Made by a program: the position numbers and the translations under genes. Shown piece by piece: positions 6,601-13,534 of a stretch of DNA of 21,702 nt (position 1 is the first letter of the stretch; each line of letters opens with the position of its first letter). The stretch spans positions 1 to 21,702 of the forward strand of contig JAZQKB010000029.1 of NCBI GenBank assembly GCA_045541975.1. The letters are read 5' to 3'. The notes under the pieces are model-generated. The model saw only the letters and a program-made list of their open reading frames with translations. It ran no database searches and was not told the origin of the DNA. Source of the stretch: SIG452 sp045541975. Its GTDB lineage: Bacteria > Bacillota > Clostridia > UMGS1840.

Positions 6601-7989
6601 AGCACTATCACCGGTGTTTTCAAATGCAACTACGTTTTTACCTGCTCTTAAGTACAAATATTCGATATCTCCGTTACCGGCAACTGTTTCGTAGATATTA
6701 TTGCCACCGAAAGTTTTAGATAATTCTGCATAAAAACCGGTATCAGAAGTAATTTTCATGGAAGCGGCGCCATTTCCTGTGAGGATATAGGGATATACCA
6801 GACCGTTCCAGTTACCGTCAGTTGCGGTATCAAAAACAATGTTGTAAACTTCGCCGGGTTCTAAGGTTTCGTTTACAGCAGTATGAGGATGTCCGTCGCC
6901 GGGAGCGAAGGGCTGATCATTTACGGTAATCTGATCAATATAGTCCAGACCATGGTTGTCTAACTGGGTGAAGGTTAATTCTGCATCAGCATCGGTGGTT
7001 TCAATGATGTTTTGACCTTTGATTAAGTAGATGTAGCCTTCTTCACCTGCAGCTAAAGAAACTTCGGAATTCAGTTCACTCTTTAATGCAACATCAACGT
7101 CGGAGGATACGGTATAAACACCTGCATCTTCGGCTACGTAGGTGATGGTGTCAGTATAAACAGAGGGAGTGGGTTCCGGAGTCGGTTCCGGGGTAGGTTC
7201 CGGAGTCGGTTCCGGAGTAGCCTGAGGATCAAAGCCTTCTTCGTACACTTTCAAAGATGCCATGTTCATCAGGTCTTTCCAGTAATCAGCTTCTGCCAAT
7301 ACACCGGTAGTCTGCATTTTAACAGTGTAGAAGGAAACTGTAGAAGAACTGATATTTTCAATGGTAATTTCCTGTGCACCATCTCTTACATAAAGCATAG
7401 AAGGCTGCTGTCTTGCTGCGTCTGCCCATGCAGAAGAACTGTAGTTATAAGCAAAATACAGATCTGCATAATAACCGGTATCGGTATACACTCTTACGGA
7501 ATTACCTGCACCAACGGTGGTAGAAATGTAGGGATATACCAGACCTGCAGAAATAACGCTCGGAGTATAGGTCGCGGTGTATTTTTCACCGGGAGCCAAG
7601 GTTACGCCGACAAAGTTGCTCAAAGAATCGCCGGTATCACCGGGAAGAATAGGTTCTTCGGTCATTTCCACTTCGTTAATGTAATCCAGACCGTTGTTAT
7701 CTAACGAAGTGAACGTTAAGGAAGCGGTTTCATCGCTGATGATCATATTGTTGTTACCTTTAATCAAGTAAAAATAATTGGTTTCACCTGCTGCCAAAGT
7801 AACAGTATGACCTGTTTCGTTAGTTAAAGTAACTGCTTTATCAGAAGTTACTTCGTACACACCTGCGTAGGGAGCATCGTTGTAATCTACTGCATCGCCT
7901 GCCGCATTAACAAAAACAACCTGGCTGAACACACAACTTAAAAGCATGATCATAGCCAAGCTGAAACTTAACAGTTTTTTCATTTTCAT
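3658..7989 (-). CDS. Large secreted multi-module beta-sandwich protein, possibly glycan-binding
   Basis: A 1443-residue exported protein of no assigned family. The start is the ATG at 7989, with AAAGGAGA 8 bases upstream; the reading frame continues to 8010 but that would remove the ribosome site. Residues 1-30 are a signal peptide (MKMKKLL, hydrophobic core, cleavage near VNA-A). Two related modules follow, about 40-230 and 285-475, sharing LDN-x-GLDYI, GLVYPYI and (S/T)DTG(Y/F)YA(D/E)L. They are joined by a PEPT-repeat linker (258-276). Five or so further beta-sandwich modules follow, the one at about 575-670 resembling CBM6/CBM35 carbohydrate-binding domains. Nearly every module carries the strand motif Y-(I/V/L)-x-L-x-x-G-x-N. 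The last 170 residues are a helical segment and a tail ending in DGDTIKVFIWDS, seen in clostridial surface proteins. I see no catalytic domain, SLH repeats, LPXTG or dockerin. It is convergent to the island and has its own promoter. Confidence 0.85.
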   Translation of the reverse strand: MKMKKLLSFSLAMIMLLSCVFSQVVFVNAAGDAVDYNDAPYAGVYEVTSDKAVTLTNETGHTVTLAAGETNYFYLIKGNNNMIISDETASLTFTSLDNNGLDYINEVEMTEEPILPGDTGDSLSNFVGVTLAPGEKYTATYTPSVISAGLVYPYISTTVGAGNSVRVYTDTGYYADLYFAYNYSSSAWADAARQQPSMLYVRDGAQEITIENISSSTVSFYTVKMQTTGVLAEADYWKDLMNMASLKVYEEGFDPQATPEPTPEPTPEPTPEPTPSVYTDTITYVAEDAGVYTVSSDVDVALKSELNSEVSLAAGEEGYIYLIKGQNIIETTDADAELTFTQLDNHGLDYIDQITVNDQPFAPGDGHPHTAVNETLEPGEVYNIVFDTATDGNWNGLVYPYILTGNGAASMKITSDTGFYAELSKTFGGNNIYETVAGNGDIEYLYLRAGKNVVAFENTGDSAFTLTNISFNNPGVLVDKGNTTWIDQSKISSLKPYAGDAPVYDYGYFPEGWDGTLENHPDYNADAEELFLDGFVPNMSSDEGMELLDTDWGYPDDEGPVLDKGNEGAIFLPAGSYATYTLNNIPETGVYAVLVRYGQASYTTASLQLINNIDGDDYYAQFDIAPTGTWNDTWSYNNGHDDFLYLQEGTNYLTAYNAGPGGIVFDAFDILALVDDTDYLQYVGTTDNTAGIDPEGWNGSVVGWENWNTDINPYTYGVTQATGYDSLVYYPPYADNGMNLSDSIWVNYTVTAPAAGMYLVDAEFTGTIHLETESGDFVDYAATSAELQYIYLEEGDNLITATGENGSVLTSASFYQLNNSDDYLEQRQNSNTVPEEAYDLTINPYKDLVEGEGYFYKYEYDTSNSAVVQGAGSILKYELNVLFPGIYRVQAKIGGTITEDNLPVITVDTDGDDGYRAELATEFVYDHGAVRATDSEGNYQYVYLKEGINHVEVTAGSIHHLLWNVEFKLLTAEEEATITMDDCKLTPPRPIVIKPYEDSILDNSWVDYYMIPGRVTDDKPSLGSVIGTQLVTGEWQRFEVTAKVAGTYQISTTAAVYDNPAKIAVETVDSYGYTQHDASPNNYITADGTYITLKEGVNSVWVRNEGAGWIYLQSITLTYVEDDSAITPSTFVLAQNYIGASQDPLQIPEYTVRNNLPGIHIADSSDSAANTLTYQYNITIPADDYYGIVMSGTVPLIPTVQITMDDGVNEEIVMLSADQELPYFGNENESNSVTITPDKVFIPAGEYTMTVTLTENVDSGTQPGMMTHVHGFEFTTLTRQDLFLAAMQAAGTTEDIANALAEFEDIIKSEISLTPETDFIYPEYAYNALLNCAMLESGAYETYEDVKTAYDFAKDMISVADDGSGNLVYTVQVGDWNEIGTTVLVAVYTGDQLYMMGEGYLEYEEAIGTYVPVEATLYDYIPEDGDTIKVFIWDSFDGLKPVF
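7166..7219 (-). repeat. 12-base tandem repeat encoding the PEPT linker
   Basis: About four and a half copies of a GGTTCCGGAGTC-like unit (plus-strand reading) encode (Pro-Glu-Pro-Thr)n between the first two modules of the secreted protein. Copies differ only at silent positions. Such tracts change copy number easily, so linker length may vary between strains. Confidence 0.85.
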
Positions 7990-8079
7990 GTTGCCATCTC
8001 CTTTTCTCATGATGTATATATAAAATTTTTTTTGCCTTTGGGAGATTTAGATAAAATAATAGTATTATTTCTATACAAT

Positions 8080-8108
8080 ATTGTAACATTTGCGTAACAT
8101 TCTGTCAA
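8080..8108 (-). promoter_or_regulatory. Promoter of the large secreted-protein gene
   Basis: On the minus strand, TTGACA (8108-8103), a 17-base spacer and TACAAT (8085-8080) lie about 90 bases before the start codon. It is a near-consensus sigma-A promoter, and the leader is short with no obvious riboswitch. Confidence 0.8.
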
Positions 8109-8288
8109 TCTTAGATATAGGACATATTTTGTCATAAGAAGTCCTAAAACAAGTTATATCCGTTGAATCCACATCAAGTCCCCCGATTTTAACTATTTTG
8201 TATTTAGATTATGGCAATTTTTTCTCCCTTTTATTGGATGAAAAAGTCAGAAATTCCAAAAAAAATTTTCAATTTTTTGAAAAAAGTA

Positions 8289-8317
8289 TTGACAAATGTT
8301 TTTTTTGGGAGTATAAT
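8289..8317 (+). promoter_or_regulatory. Promoter of the T-box leader
   Basis: TTGACA (8289-8294), a 17-base spacer and TATAAT (8312-8317): a perfect consensus promoter. Transcription should start near 8324, so the regulatory leader is about 335 bases long. Confidence 0.9.
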
Positions 8318-8323
8318 GCAAAC

Positions 8324-8604
8324 AAATTTGAATATCACAAAAACGACTGTGACGAGGACGGTCGGATTGAGGAACCTGGAGAGAGTTGCCGGTTGGTGCG
8401 AGGCAATGGGGATGCATTCCAATGACTTATCACCTCTGAGTCGGAGGACCGAACGTAATATTATCAGTAGACTCCTTCCGTATTGCTGCGTTAAGGCAAA
8501 GGGCTTGTTTGAGCCCGGCAAGTGACGGAATCTTTTCCGTAATTTGAGTGGTACCGCGGGTTATTAAAACTCGTCTCAAAGTGTTTTTGAGGCGAGTTTT
8601 TTGT
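8324..8604 (+). promoter_or_regulatory. T-box riboswitch (predicted tRNA-Ile, specifier AUC)
   Basis: T-box leaders bind a tRNA and let transcription continue only when it is uncharged. The signature T-box GAGTGGTACCGCGG is at 8546-8559. Stem I contains the AG bulge (GGAGAGAG, 8378-8385) and the distal-loop motif GGTTGGTGCGA (8391-8401) closed by TTGCC/GGCAA. Lower helices GAUU/AGUC and GAGG/CCUC and upper helix UGGA/UCCA frame a specifier loop whose 3' side is AUGACUUAUCA. Read by the usual rule (codon, then A, then the CC of the helix), the specifier is AUC at 8429-8431, isoleucine. Shifted readings (CUU Leu, UAU Tyr) are less likely. The leader ends in the intrinsic terminator at 8566-8603. 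The gene controlled is an acyl-CoA synthetase fusion and not an aminoacyl-tRNA synthetase. Confidence 0.9.
8566..8603 (+). terminator. Regulated terminator of the T-box leader
   Basis: A 15-base-pair stem (8566-8580 with 8586-8600; one G-U) with loop GTGTT, followed by T residues. It lies directly after the T-box sequence, which would form the competing antiterminator when uncharged tRNA binds. Confidence 0.9.
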
Positions 8605-8658
8605 TTTATTCAAATTCGTAACACATATTCGTTCACGAAAATGAAAGGAGACAGAACA

Positions 8659-10959
8659 ATGGACTACAATTTAAAAGAGGTTGCAGGAAGAATCAAAGAC
8701 CTTCGTGAAGCAAAAGGATATACTCCCGAAGAATTGGCAAAACTGACCGGTGTTTCCAAAGAAGACTATCTGCTTTTGGAACAGGGCGAAACCGATTTTT
8801 CCTTCACTTTTATTTACAAATGTGCCAAGGCCTGTGGAGTTGAGGTAGTAGACTTATTAGAAGGTACCTCCACCACCCTGACCTCCTTTGCCATCACCAG
8901 AAAAGGCGAAGGATTAAAAATCATCAAAAAACAAGGTGTTGTGTATAACAACTTGGCTCCTAAATTCAAAGAAAAACTGGCAGAACCTTTTTTGGTGAAA
9001 TTCCCTTATCTGGCAGAAGAACAAAACGCTCCCATTAAGCTAAATTCCCATAACGGACAAGAGTTTGACGTAATCGTGAAGGGTTCGTTAAAAGTGCAGG
9101 TAGGAAATCACATCGACGTGTTACACGAAGGTGATTCTATTTTCTATAACAGTATCATTCCCCACGGAATGATTGCTGCATCAGAAGGCGGATGCGAGTT
9201 CCATGCTGTTGTTTTAAATCCCCAGGACGGACACTTCTCCGAAGAATACCCCGAAGCACCTTTCATTGCCGCAAAAGCAGCAAAAGCAAAGGAAGCTGAA
9301 AAGAAAACGGTTGCAGACAACTTTATCGAGTCTTCCTACGACGAAAACGGTGTCTTTAACGGCATCACCTTCAAAAACGAAGACAAATTCAATTTTGCAT
9401 TTGATTGTGTGGACGCCATTGCACAAAAAGATCCTGATAAACTGGCAATGATGTGGGTGGCAAACGACAAAACCGACCGTCGTTTCACCTTCAGCGATAT
9501 GAAAAAATATTCTGCAAAAACCGCAAACTATTTTGAATCACTGGGCATCAAAAAAGGTGACACCGTAATGTTGGTATTAAAACGCCACTATCAGTTCTGG
9601 TTCTGTATGCTGGCACTGCATAAAATTGGTGCAATCGCAATTCCGGCAACCAATCAGCTTGTAGAACACGATTTTGATTACAGATACAAAGCGGCAAAAG
9701 TAAAGGCAATTGTTTGCACAGCAGACGGTGATGTCTCCGCAGAAGCTGAAAAAGCTGCAGCAAACTATCCCGGTATGATCAAAGTGTTAGTTGGTGGCAA
9801 TAAAGAAGGTTGGCACGATTTCAATGTGGAAATGGAACGGTTCAGCACGCATTATTTCAGAACCGAAAACACTCCTTGCGGAAACGATCCGATGCTGATG
9901 CTCTTTACTTCCGGTACTACAGGTTATCCCAGAATTGCAACGCATTCTTATAAATATGCATTGGGCCACTACCCCACCGCCAAACATTGGCACAACGTGA
10001 ATCCGGACGGCCTGCATTTTACCATTTCCGATACCGGCTGGGGAAAAGCACTGTGGGGCAAACTATACGGACAGTGGCTCTGTGAAGCGGCACAGTTCAC
10101 CTATGACTTTGACCGTTTCCATTCTGAAGATATCTTGCCCATGTTTGCAAAATATCATATCACCACTTTCTGCGCACCTCCTACCATGTACCGATTCTTT
10201 ATCAAAGAAGATTTATCCAAATATGATCTTTCTTCCATTGAATACGCAACCACTGCAGGGGAAGCATTAAATCCGGAAGTGTTCAATCAATTTAAAAAAG
10301 CAACCGGCTTAACCATTATGGAAGGTTTCGGTCAAACAGAAACCACCCTGTCTATCGCAAACTTTGTTGGCTCTACTCCGAAAATCGGTTCCATGGGACG
10401 ACCCAGTCCGCTGTATGATGTTGTGGTACTAGATCCCGACGGAAACGAATGTAAAACCGGTGATACCGGTGAAATCTGTATCCGTGTTAAAGATAATGTT
10501 CCTTGCGGACTTTTTATCGGCTATTACTTAGATGACGACAAAACTAACGAAGTATGGCATGACGGTTACTATCACACCGGTGACCAGGCAACCATGGACG
10601 AAGACGGCTACCTCTGGTATGTTGGAAGAATTGATGACGTTATCAAATCCTCCGGCTACCGTATCGGACCTTTTGAAATCGAAAGCGTTATCATGGAACT
10701 CCCCTACGTTTTAGAATGTGCAATCACTCCTGTTCCTGATGAAGTGCGCGGTCAAATTGTAAAAGCTACCATCGTACTGGTGAAAGGCACCGAAGGTACC
10801 GACACACTGAAAAAAGAAATTCAGGAATATGTAAAAACCCATACAGCTCCCTACAAATATCCCAGAATTGTTGAATTTGTGGAAGAACTTCCCAAAACAA
10901 TCAGCGGTAAAGTTCGCCGTGTGGAAATCAGAAACAGAGATCTGGAAAAAAACAAATAA
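8659..10959 (+). CDS. XRE-family HTH / cupin / acyl-CoA synthetase (AMP-forming) fusion protein
   Basis: A 766-residue protein that should activate a carboxylic acid to its CoA thioester via an acyl-adenylate. The start is ATG 8659, with AAAGGAG 9 bases upstream; the frame is open to 8548 but that part is the T-box leader. Residues 5-67 are an XRE-type helix-turn-helix, about 125-187 a cupin fold (HNGQEFDVIVKGSLKVQVG, then HEGDSI and IPHG), and 240-766 an adenylate-forming enzyme. Core motifs are TSGTTGYPR (417-425), GFGQTETT (556-563), YHTGD (638-642), GRIDDVIKSSGYRIGPFEIE (656-675) and the catalytic lysine K751 in KTISGKVRR. The block SDTGWGKALWGKLYGQWL (457-474) points to the medium-chain/branched acyl-CoA synthetase group rather than acetyl-CoA synthetase. 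The usual Lys of motif A3 is Arg (R425). It is monocistronic, bounded by the T-box and a strong terminator. The substrate is unknown; an Ile-type T-box suggests a branched-chain acid. Confidence 0.92.
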   Translation: MDYNLKEVAGRIKDLREAKGYTPEELAKLTGVSKEDYLLLEQGETDFSFTFIYKCAKACGVEVVDLLEGTSTTLTSFAITRKGEGLKIIKKQGVVYNNLAPKFKEKLAEPFLVKFPYLAEEQNAPIKLNSHNGQEFDVIVKGSLKVQVGNHIDVLHEGDSIFYNSIIPHGMIAASEGGCEFHAVVLNPQDGHFSEEYPEAPFIAAKAAKAKEAEKKTVADNFIESSYDENGVFNGITFKNEDKFNFAFDCVDAIAQKDPDKLAMMWVANDKTDRRFTFSDMKKYSAKTANYFESLGIKKGDTVMLVLKRHYQFWFCMLALHKIGAIAIPATNQLVEHDFDYRYKAAKVKAIVCTADGDVSAEAEKAAANYPGMIKVLVGGNKEGWHDFNVEMERFSTHYFRTENTPCGNDPMLMLFTSGTTGYPRIATHSYKYALGHYPTAKHWHNVNPDGLHFTISDTGWGKALWGKLYGQWLCEAAQFTYDFDRFHSEDILPMFAKYHITTFCAPPTMYRFFIKEDLSKYDLSSIEYATTAGEALNPEVFNQFKKATGLTIMEGFGQTETTLSIANFVGSTPKIGSMGRPSPLYDVVVLDPDGNECKTGDTGEICIRVKDNVPCGLFIGYYLDDDKTNEVWHDGYYHTGDQATMDEDGYLWYVGRIDDVIKSSGYRIGPFEIESVIMELPYVLECAITPVPDEVRGQIVKATIVLVKGTEGTDTLKKEIQEYVKTHTAPYKYPRIVEFVEELPKTISGKVRRVEIRNRDLEKNK

Positions 10960-10965
10960 TCTGAT

Positions 10966-11001
10966 AAAAACTCCTCCGAAAAATCCGGAGGAGTTTTTTT
11001 T
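10966..11001 (+). terminator. Terminator of the acyl-CoA synthetase gene
   Basis: The CTCCTCCG/CGGAGGAG stem, extended by A-T pairs, with loop AAAAATC and a run of eight T residues, starts 7 bases after the stop codon. Confidence 0.92.
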
Positions 11002-11016
11002 ATTATTGGACAAGAT

Positions 11017-11045
11017 TTGAAAATTTTCGCAGATTATGATAAGAT
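11017..11045 (+). promoter_or_regulatory. Promoter of the ketopantoate-reductase-family gene
   Basis: TTGAAA (11017-11022), a 17-base spacer and TAAGAT (11040-11045). It shows that the downstream gene is not simply read from the T-box promoter. Confidence 0.6.
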
Positions 11046-11081
11046 AAACATATCTTTTGGCAGAAAGGATGCGAAAACAAT

Positions 11082-12086
11082 ATGAAACGCTATGCAATAT
11101 ACGGTGCCGGAAGTCTGGGAACCGTTTTAGGTGCCTATATCACCAAAAATGGCGGTAAAATTGACTTGATTAACCGTAATAAAAATCATGTAGAAGCATT
11201 ACGAAAAAACGGTGCTACCATCAACGGAACCGTGAATCTCAATGTTCCTGTTTCTGCGCTTACTCCTGACGAAATGACAGGAAAATACGATATCATTCTG
11301 CTTTTAACCAAACAGCTTTATAACCGTGAAGTGGTTACGTTTTTAAAAGATTATCTCTCTGAAACCGGAGTTTTGGTCACCCTGCAGAACGGTCTTCCCG
11401 AACCTGAAATCGCAGAAATCATCGGTTCCGATCGCACCATGGGCTGTGTTGTGGAATGGGGTGCTACTCTGCAAGAACCCGGTGTGTGTACCCTGACCAG
11501 TGCTCCGGAAAGTCTTTCGTTCCACATGGGCGGTATGGAGGGTATTTCCCGGGAAATGCTGAACGAAGTGAAAGCACTGCTGGAGCTGATGTGCCCTGTT
11601 CATATTGAAGAAAATCTAATGGGTGCCAGATGGTCTAAGCTCTTAATCAATGCCACCTTCTCAGGACTTGGTACCGTCATCGGCGGTTTATTTGGCGATG
11701 TTTCTGAAGGAAAGGAAGCTAAAAAAATAGCTGTCAGATGTATGAAAGAATGTATTGATGTAGGTCATGCCGCAGGTGTCACTTTTGCACCGGTACAAGG
11801 GAAAAACATTGTTTCGTTGTTCTACTATAAAAGTGCCATCAAACGCACATTTGCTACCCTGCTCTTACCCATTGCTATGAAAAAGCACCGCAATATTGAA
11901 CCTTCTATGCTGCAGGATTTGAAAAAGAAGAAACCCTGTGAAATCAATGCCATTAACGGGATTATTTGTCAGTGGGGCAAAAAATACGGGATTCCCACCC
12001 CGATCAACGATAAAATTACTGAAATCATTCAAAAAGCTGAACAGGGACAACTTTCTTTATCAGAAGAAAATTTAAAACTGTTTTAA
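11082..12086 (+). CDS. 2-dehydropantoate 2-reductase family protein (PanE/ApbA-like)
   Basis: The family's best-known reaction is the NADPH-dependent reduction of ketopantoate to pantoate in pantothenate (CoA) synthesis. The N terminus has a Rossmann GAGSLG (8-13). The expected catalytic positions are visible: K77 (LLTKQ), N103 (QNGLPE), K186 (RWSKLLIN) and E287 in EINAINGIICQWGKKYGIPTP, the usual C-terminal signature. The length is 334 residues, a little above the family norm of about 300, because of an inserted basic segment at about 245-285 (YYKSAIKRTF...MKKHRNIEP). ATG 11082 has a GAAAGGA ribosome site. No other pantothenate genes are nearby, so a different 2-oxoacid substrate is possible and I do not assign panE. 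It stands alone, downstream of the acyl-CoA synthetase terminator. Confidence 0.85.
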   Translation: MKRYAIYGAGSLGTVLGAYITKNGGKIDLINRNKNHVEALRKNGATINGTVNLNVPVSALTPDEMTGKYDIILLLTKQLYNREVVTFLKDYLSETGVLVTLQNGLPEPEIAEIIGSDRTMGCVVEWGATLQEPGVCTLTSAPESLSFHMGGMEGISREMLNEVKALLELMCPVHIEENLMGARWSKLLINATFSGLGTVIGGLFGDVSEGKEAKKIAVRCMKECIDVGHAAGVTFAPVQGKNIVSLFYYKSAIKRTFATLLLPIAMKKHRNIEPSMLQDLKKKKPCEINAINGIICQWGKKYGIPTPINDKITEIIQKAEQGQLSLSEENLKLF

Positions 12087-12115
12087 ACCCCAATACAAAA
12101 AATTTCCGATATGCC

Positions 12116-12144
12116 TTGCATTTTTTCGGATACTGTGGTATAAT
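12116..12144 (+). promoter_or_regulatory. Promoter of the small membrane-protein gene
   Basis: TTGCAT (12116-12121), a 17-base spacer and TATAAT (12139-12144), 22 bases before the start codon. Confidence 0.8.
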
Positions 12145-12165
12145 GTCGGAAAAGGAGGGATTGCT

Positions 12166-12630
12166 ATGGCACATGGATTTGGAACAGAATTATTAAGAGA
12201 TCAATGTCCAAAAAAATATTATTCTAAAAAAAGTTTGTTTAAAGATATTGTTCCCATCGTGATTGCTGCAGTGATTGTGTCCTTCTTTTCCGGTTCGTTA
12301 CTGAAATCGGTAGGTTTGGGTCTATGGTATGCCGTACTGGCCGCGGCTGGATTTGTAATCTTGTTCAGCGTTATCTTTTTCGTTGTATTTGGCGGCATCA
12401 AAAAAAGGCTTTCCCGAACCTATATCAGTGTTATGGAAACAGGAATTTCAGGTATCTATGCCATAAACGGTTACCGCAATGCCTCATTCGGGATTCCTTA
12501 CGAAGACATTACATTTGCCAGTTACCGCGGTGAACGTGCGGTGATTGAAACCAAACAAGGCAAATTCACTTTTGTTTTAGAACATGCCCCCGAAACAGTT
12601 GAACTGATTTGCAAACAAGCTAATATTTAA
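12166..12630 (+). CDS. Small membrane protein with a cytoplasmic PH-like tail, function unknown
   Basis: A 154-residue protein. The N terminus is basic and soluble, followed by two adjacent transmembrane helices at about 28-46 and 52-78, a positively charged KKRLSR stop-transfer segment, and a beta-rich C-terminal half (about 85-150: GISGIYAINGYRNASFGIPYEDITFAS and later strands) that resembles the PH-like or YcxB-type domains of small bacterial membrane proteins. By the positive-inside rule both ends are cytoplasmic. ATG 12166 has an AAGGAGGG ribosome site 6 bases upstream. It has its own promoter and terminator. No function can be assigned. Confidence 0.8.
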   Translation: MAHGFGTELLRDQCPKKYYSKKSLFKDIVPIVIAAVIVSFFSGSLLKSVGLGLWYAVLAAAGFVILFSVIFFVVFGGIKKRLSRTYISVMETGISGIYAINGYRNASFGIPYEDITFASYRGERAVIETKQGKFTFVLEHAPETVELICKQANI

Positions 12631-12637
12631 TAGAAAG

Positions 12638-12671
12638 CATCTGCCCGTTGAAACGGAGCAGATGTTTTTTT
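12638..12671 (+). terminator. Terminator of the small membrane-protein gene
   Basis: The CATCTGC...GCAGATG stem with an inner CCGTT/CGG helix and GAAA loop is followed by seven T residues, 8 bases after the stop. Confidence 0.9.
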
Positions 12672-12742
12672 GAGAATATAAGTTTTCCAAAACACCAAAG
12701 CAAATCCTCTGATTACATGATTGATTGCTCTCTCATTTGGAA

Positions 12743-12771
12743 TTGACTTTCCCGAAAAATCGTGATATAAT
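12743..12771 (+). promoter_or_regulatory. Promoter of the plus-strand lipoprotein gene
   Basis: TTGACT (12743-12748), a 17-base spacer and TATAAT (12766-12771), 31 bases before the start codon. Confidence 0.85.
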
Positions 12772-12802
12772 ATTATATAGAAATGATATGGAGGAGTTAT
12801 TC

Positions 12803-13471
12803 ATGAAAAGAATGAAAAAAGTATTATCCATTGTATTAGCACTGGCAATGGCGGTAACCTTGCTAGCAGGATGCCAGAATCAGGCTACGCAAAACAATCA
12901 GGAGCTGGCAACGAAAACAATAGAGAGCTATATGGATGCTTTAGTGGAATTTGATTTTGAAAAAGCTTCCAACTATTCCAATTATCCTGAAAAAATACTG
13001 GAAAGTGCACCCTATACCAACAAAGAAGATGCTGTCCAGAAAATGTTGACAGCACTACCTGAAAATGTTCAGAAATACGAAAGTAGCATCACCAACTTTG
13101 CAGAAGCCGTATTTAATCTGATGCAAGATAACATGACTTATCAGATTACGGATATCCAAAAAGTCGGTAATAGCTACGTTGCATCCCTCGAAATAACCTC
13201 TGTTGATACCGAAAAATTCGACATTGCCGAACTGATGACAAACATGATGGCTGAAATTGATATCAACAGTCTGCTGAATGAACAGTTGGAAACCGGTGCT
13301 ATCAACGAAAATATGTCACAAGAAGAAATTTACGATGTGCTCTTCCCTGTTCTGTTTGAGTCTATGACAGATGCCGTAAAGAATCTTCCCGCTGAAACTA
13401 CTGCCAAAGAACAAACTTTCACCGTTATTCAAGTTGACGGTAAATGGCTGATCGATGTGAGTGAATTTTAA
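12803..13471 (+). CDS. Lipoprotein of unknown function
   Basis: A 222-residue membrane-anchored protein. ATG 12803 follows a GGAGGAG ribosome site; the in-frame ATG at 12725 lies upstream of the promoter and cannot be the start. Residues 1-23 form a lipoprotein signal peptide with lipobox LAGC (lipidated C24). The mature part opens with a Gln/Asn-rich linker, then a helical region (TIESYMDALVEFDFEKASNY) and a C-terminal beta region ending VIQVDGKWLIDVSEF. This layout (helix, then an antiparallel sheet closing on a DGKWLID strand) is common in clostridial lipoproteins with an NTF2-like or DUF5105-type fold. There is no catalytic signature and no neighbour that suggests a role. Confidence 0.85.
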   Translation: MKRMKKVLSIVLALAMAVTLLAGCQNQATQNNQELATKTIESYMDALVEFDFEKASNYSNYPEKILESAPYTNKEDAVQKMLTALPENVQKYESSITNFAEAVFNLMQDNMTYQITDIQKVGNSYVASLEITSVDTEKFDIAELMTNMMAEIDINSLLNEQLETGAINENMSQEEIYDVLFPVLFESMTDAVKNLPAETTAKEQTFTVIQVDGKWLIDVSEF

Positions 13472-13483
13472 ATTATCACATAA

Positions 13484-13520
13484 AAAAAAGAACTGTCTCA
13501 ATACGAGGCAGTTCTTTTTT
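13484..13520. terminator. Bidirectional terminator between two convergent lipoprotein genes
   Basis: A 16-base-pair stem (13484-13499 with 13505-13520, loop AATAC) has an A run on one side and a T run on the other, so it serves both the plus-strand gene ending at 13471 and the minus-strand gene ending at 13535. Confidence 0.92.
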
Positions 13521-13534
13521 TATGAAATTACAGC

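Noticed and set aside
8198..8525. Three overlapping reading frames (two plus, one minus) of 75-104 codons in the acyl-CoA synthetase leader
   Set aside because: They overlap the T-box promoter and its paired RNA elements, lack ribosome sites and have no protein-like composition. The RNA structure explains this stretch.
10711..11097. A 128-codon minus-strand frame covering the end of the acyl-CoA synthetase gene
   Set aside because: It runs through the terminator and the opposite promoter, and its Phe-rich translation is typical of antisense of an A-rich gene.
11082..12086. Pantothenate gene (panE) under the same T-box as the acyl-CoA synthetase
   Set aside because: A strong terminator (10966-11001) and a separate promoter (11017-11045) lie between them, and family membership alone does not prove ketopantoate as substrate.
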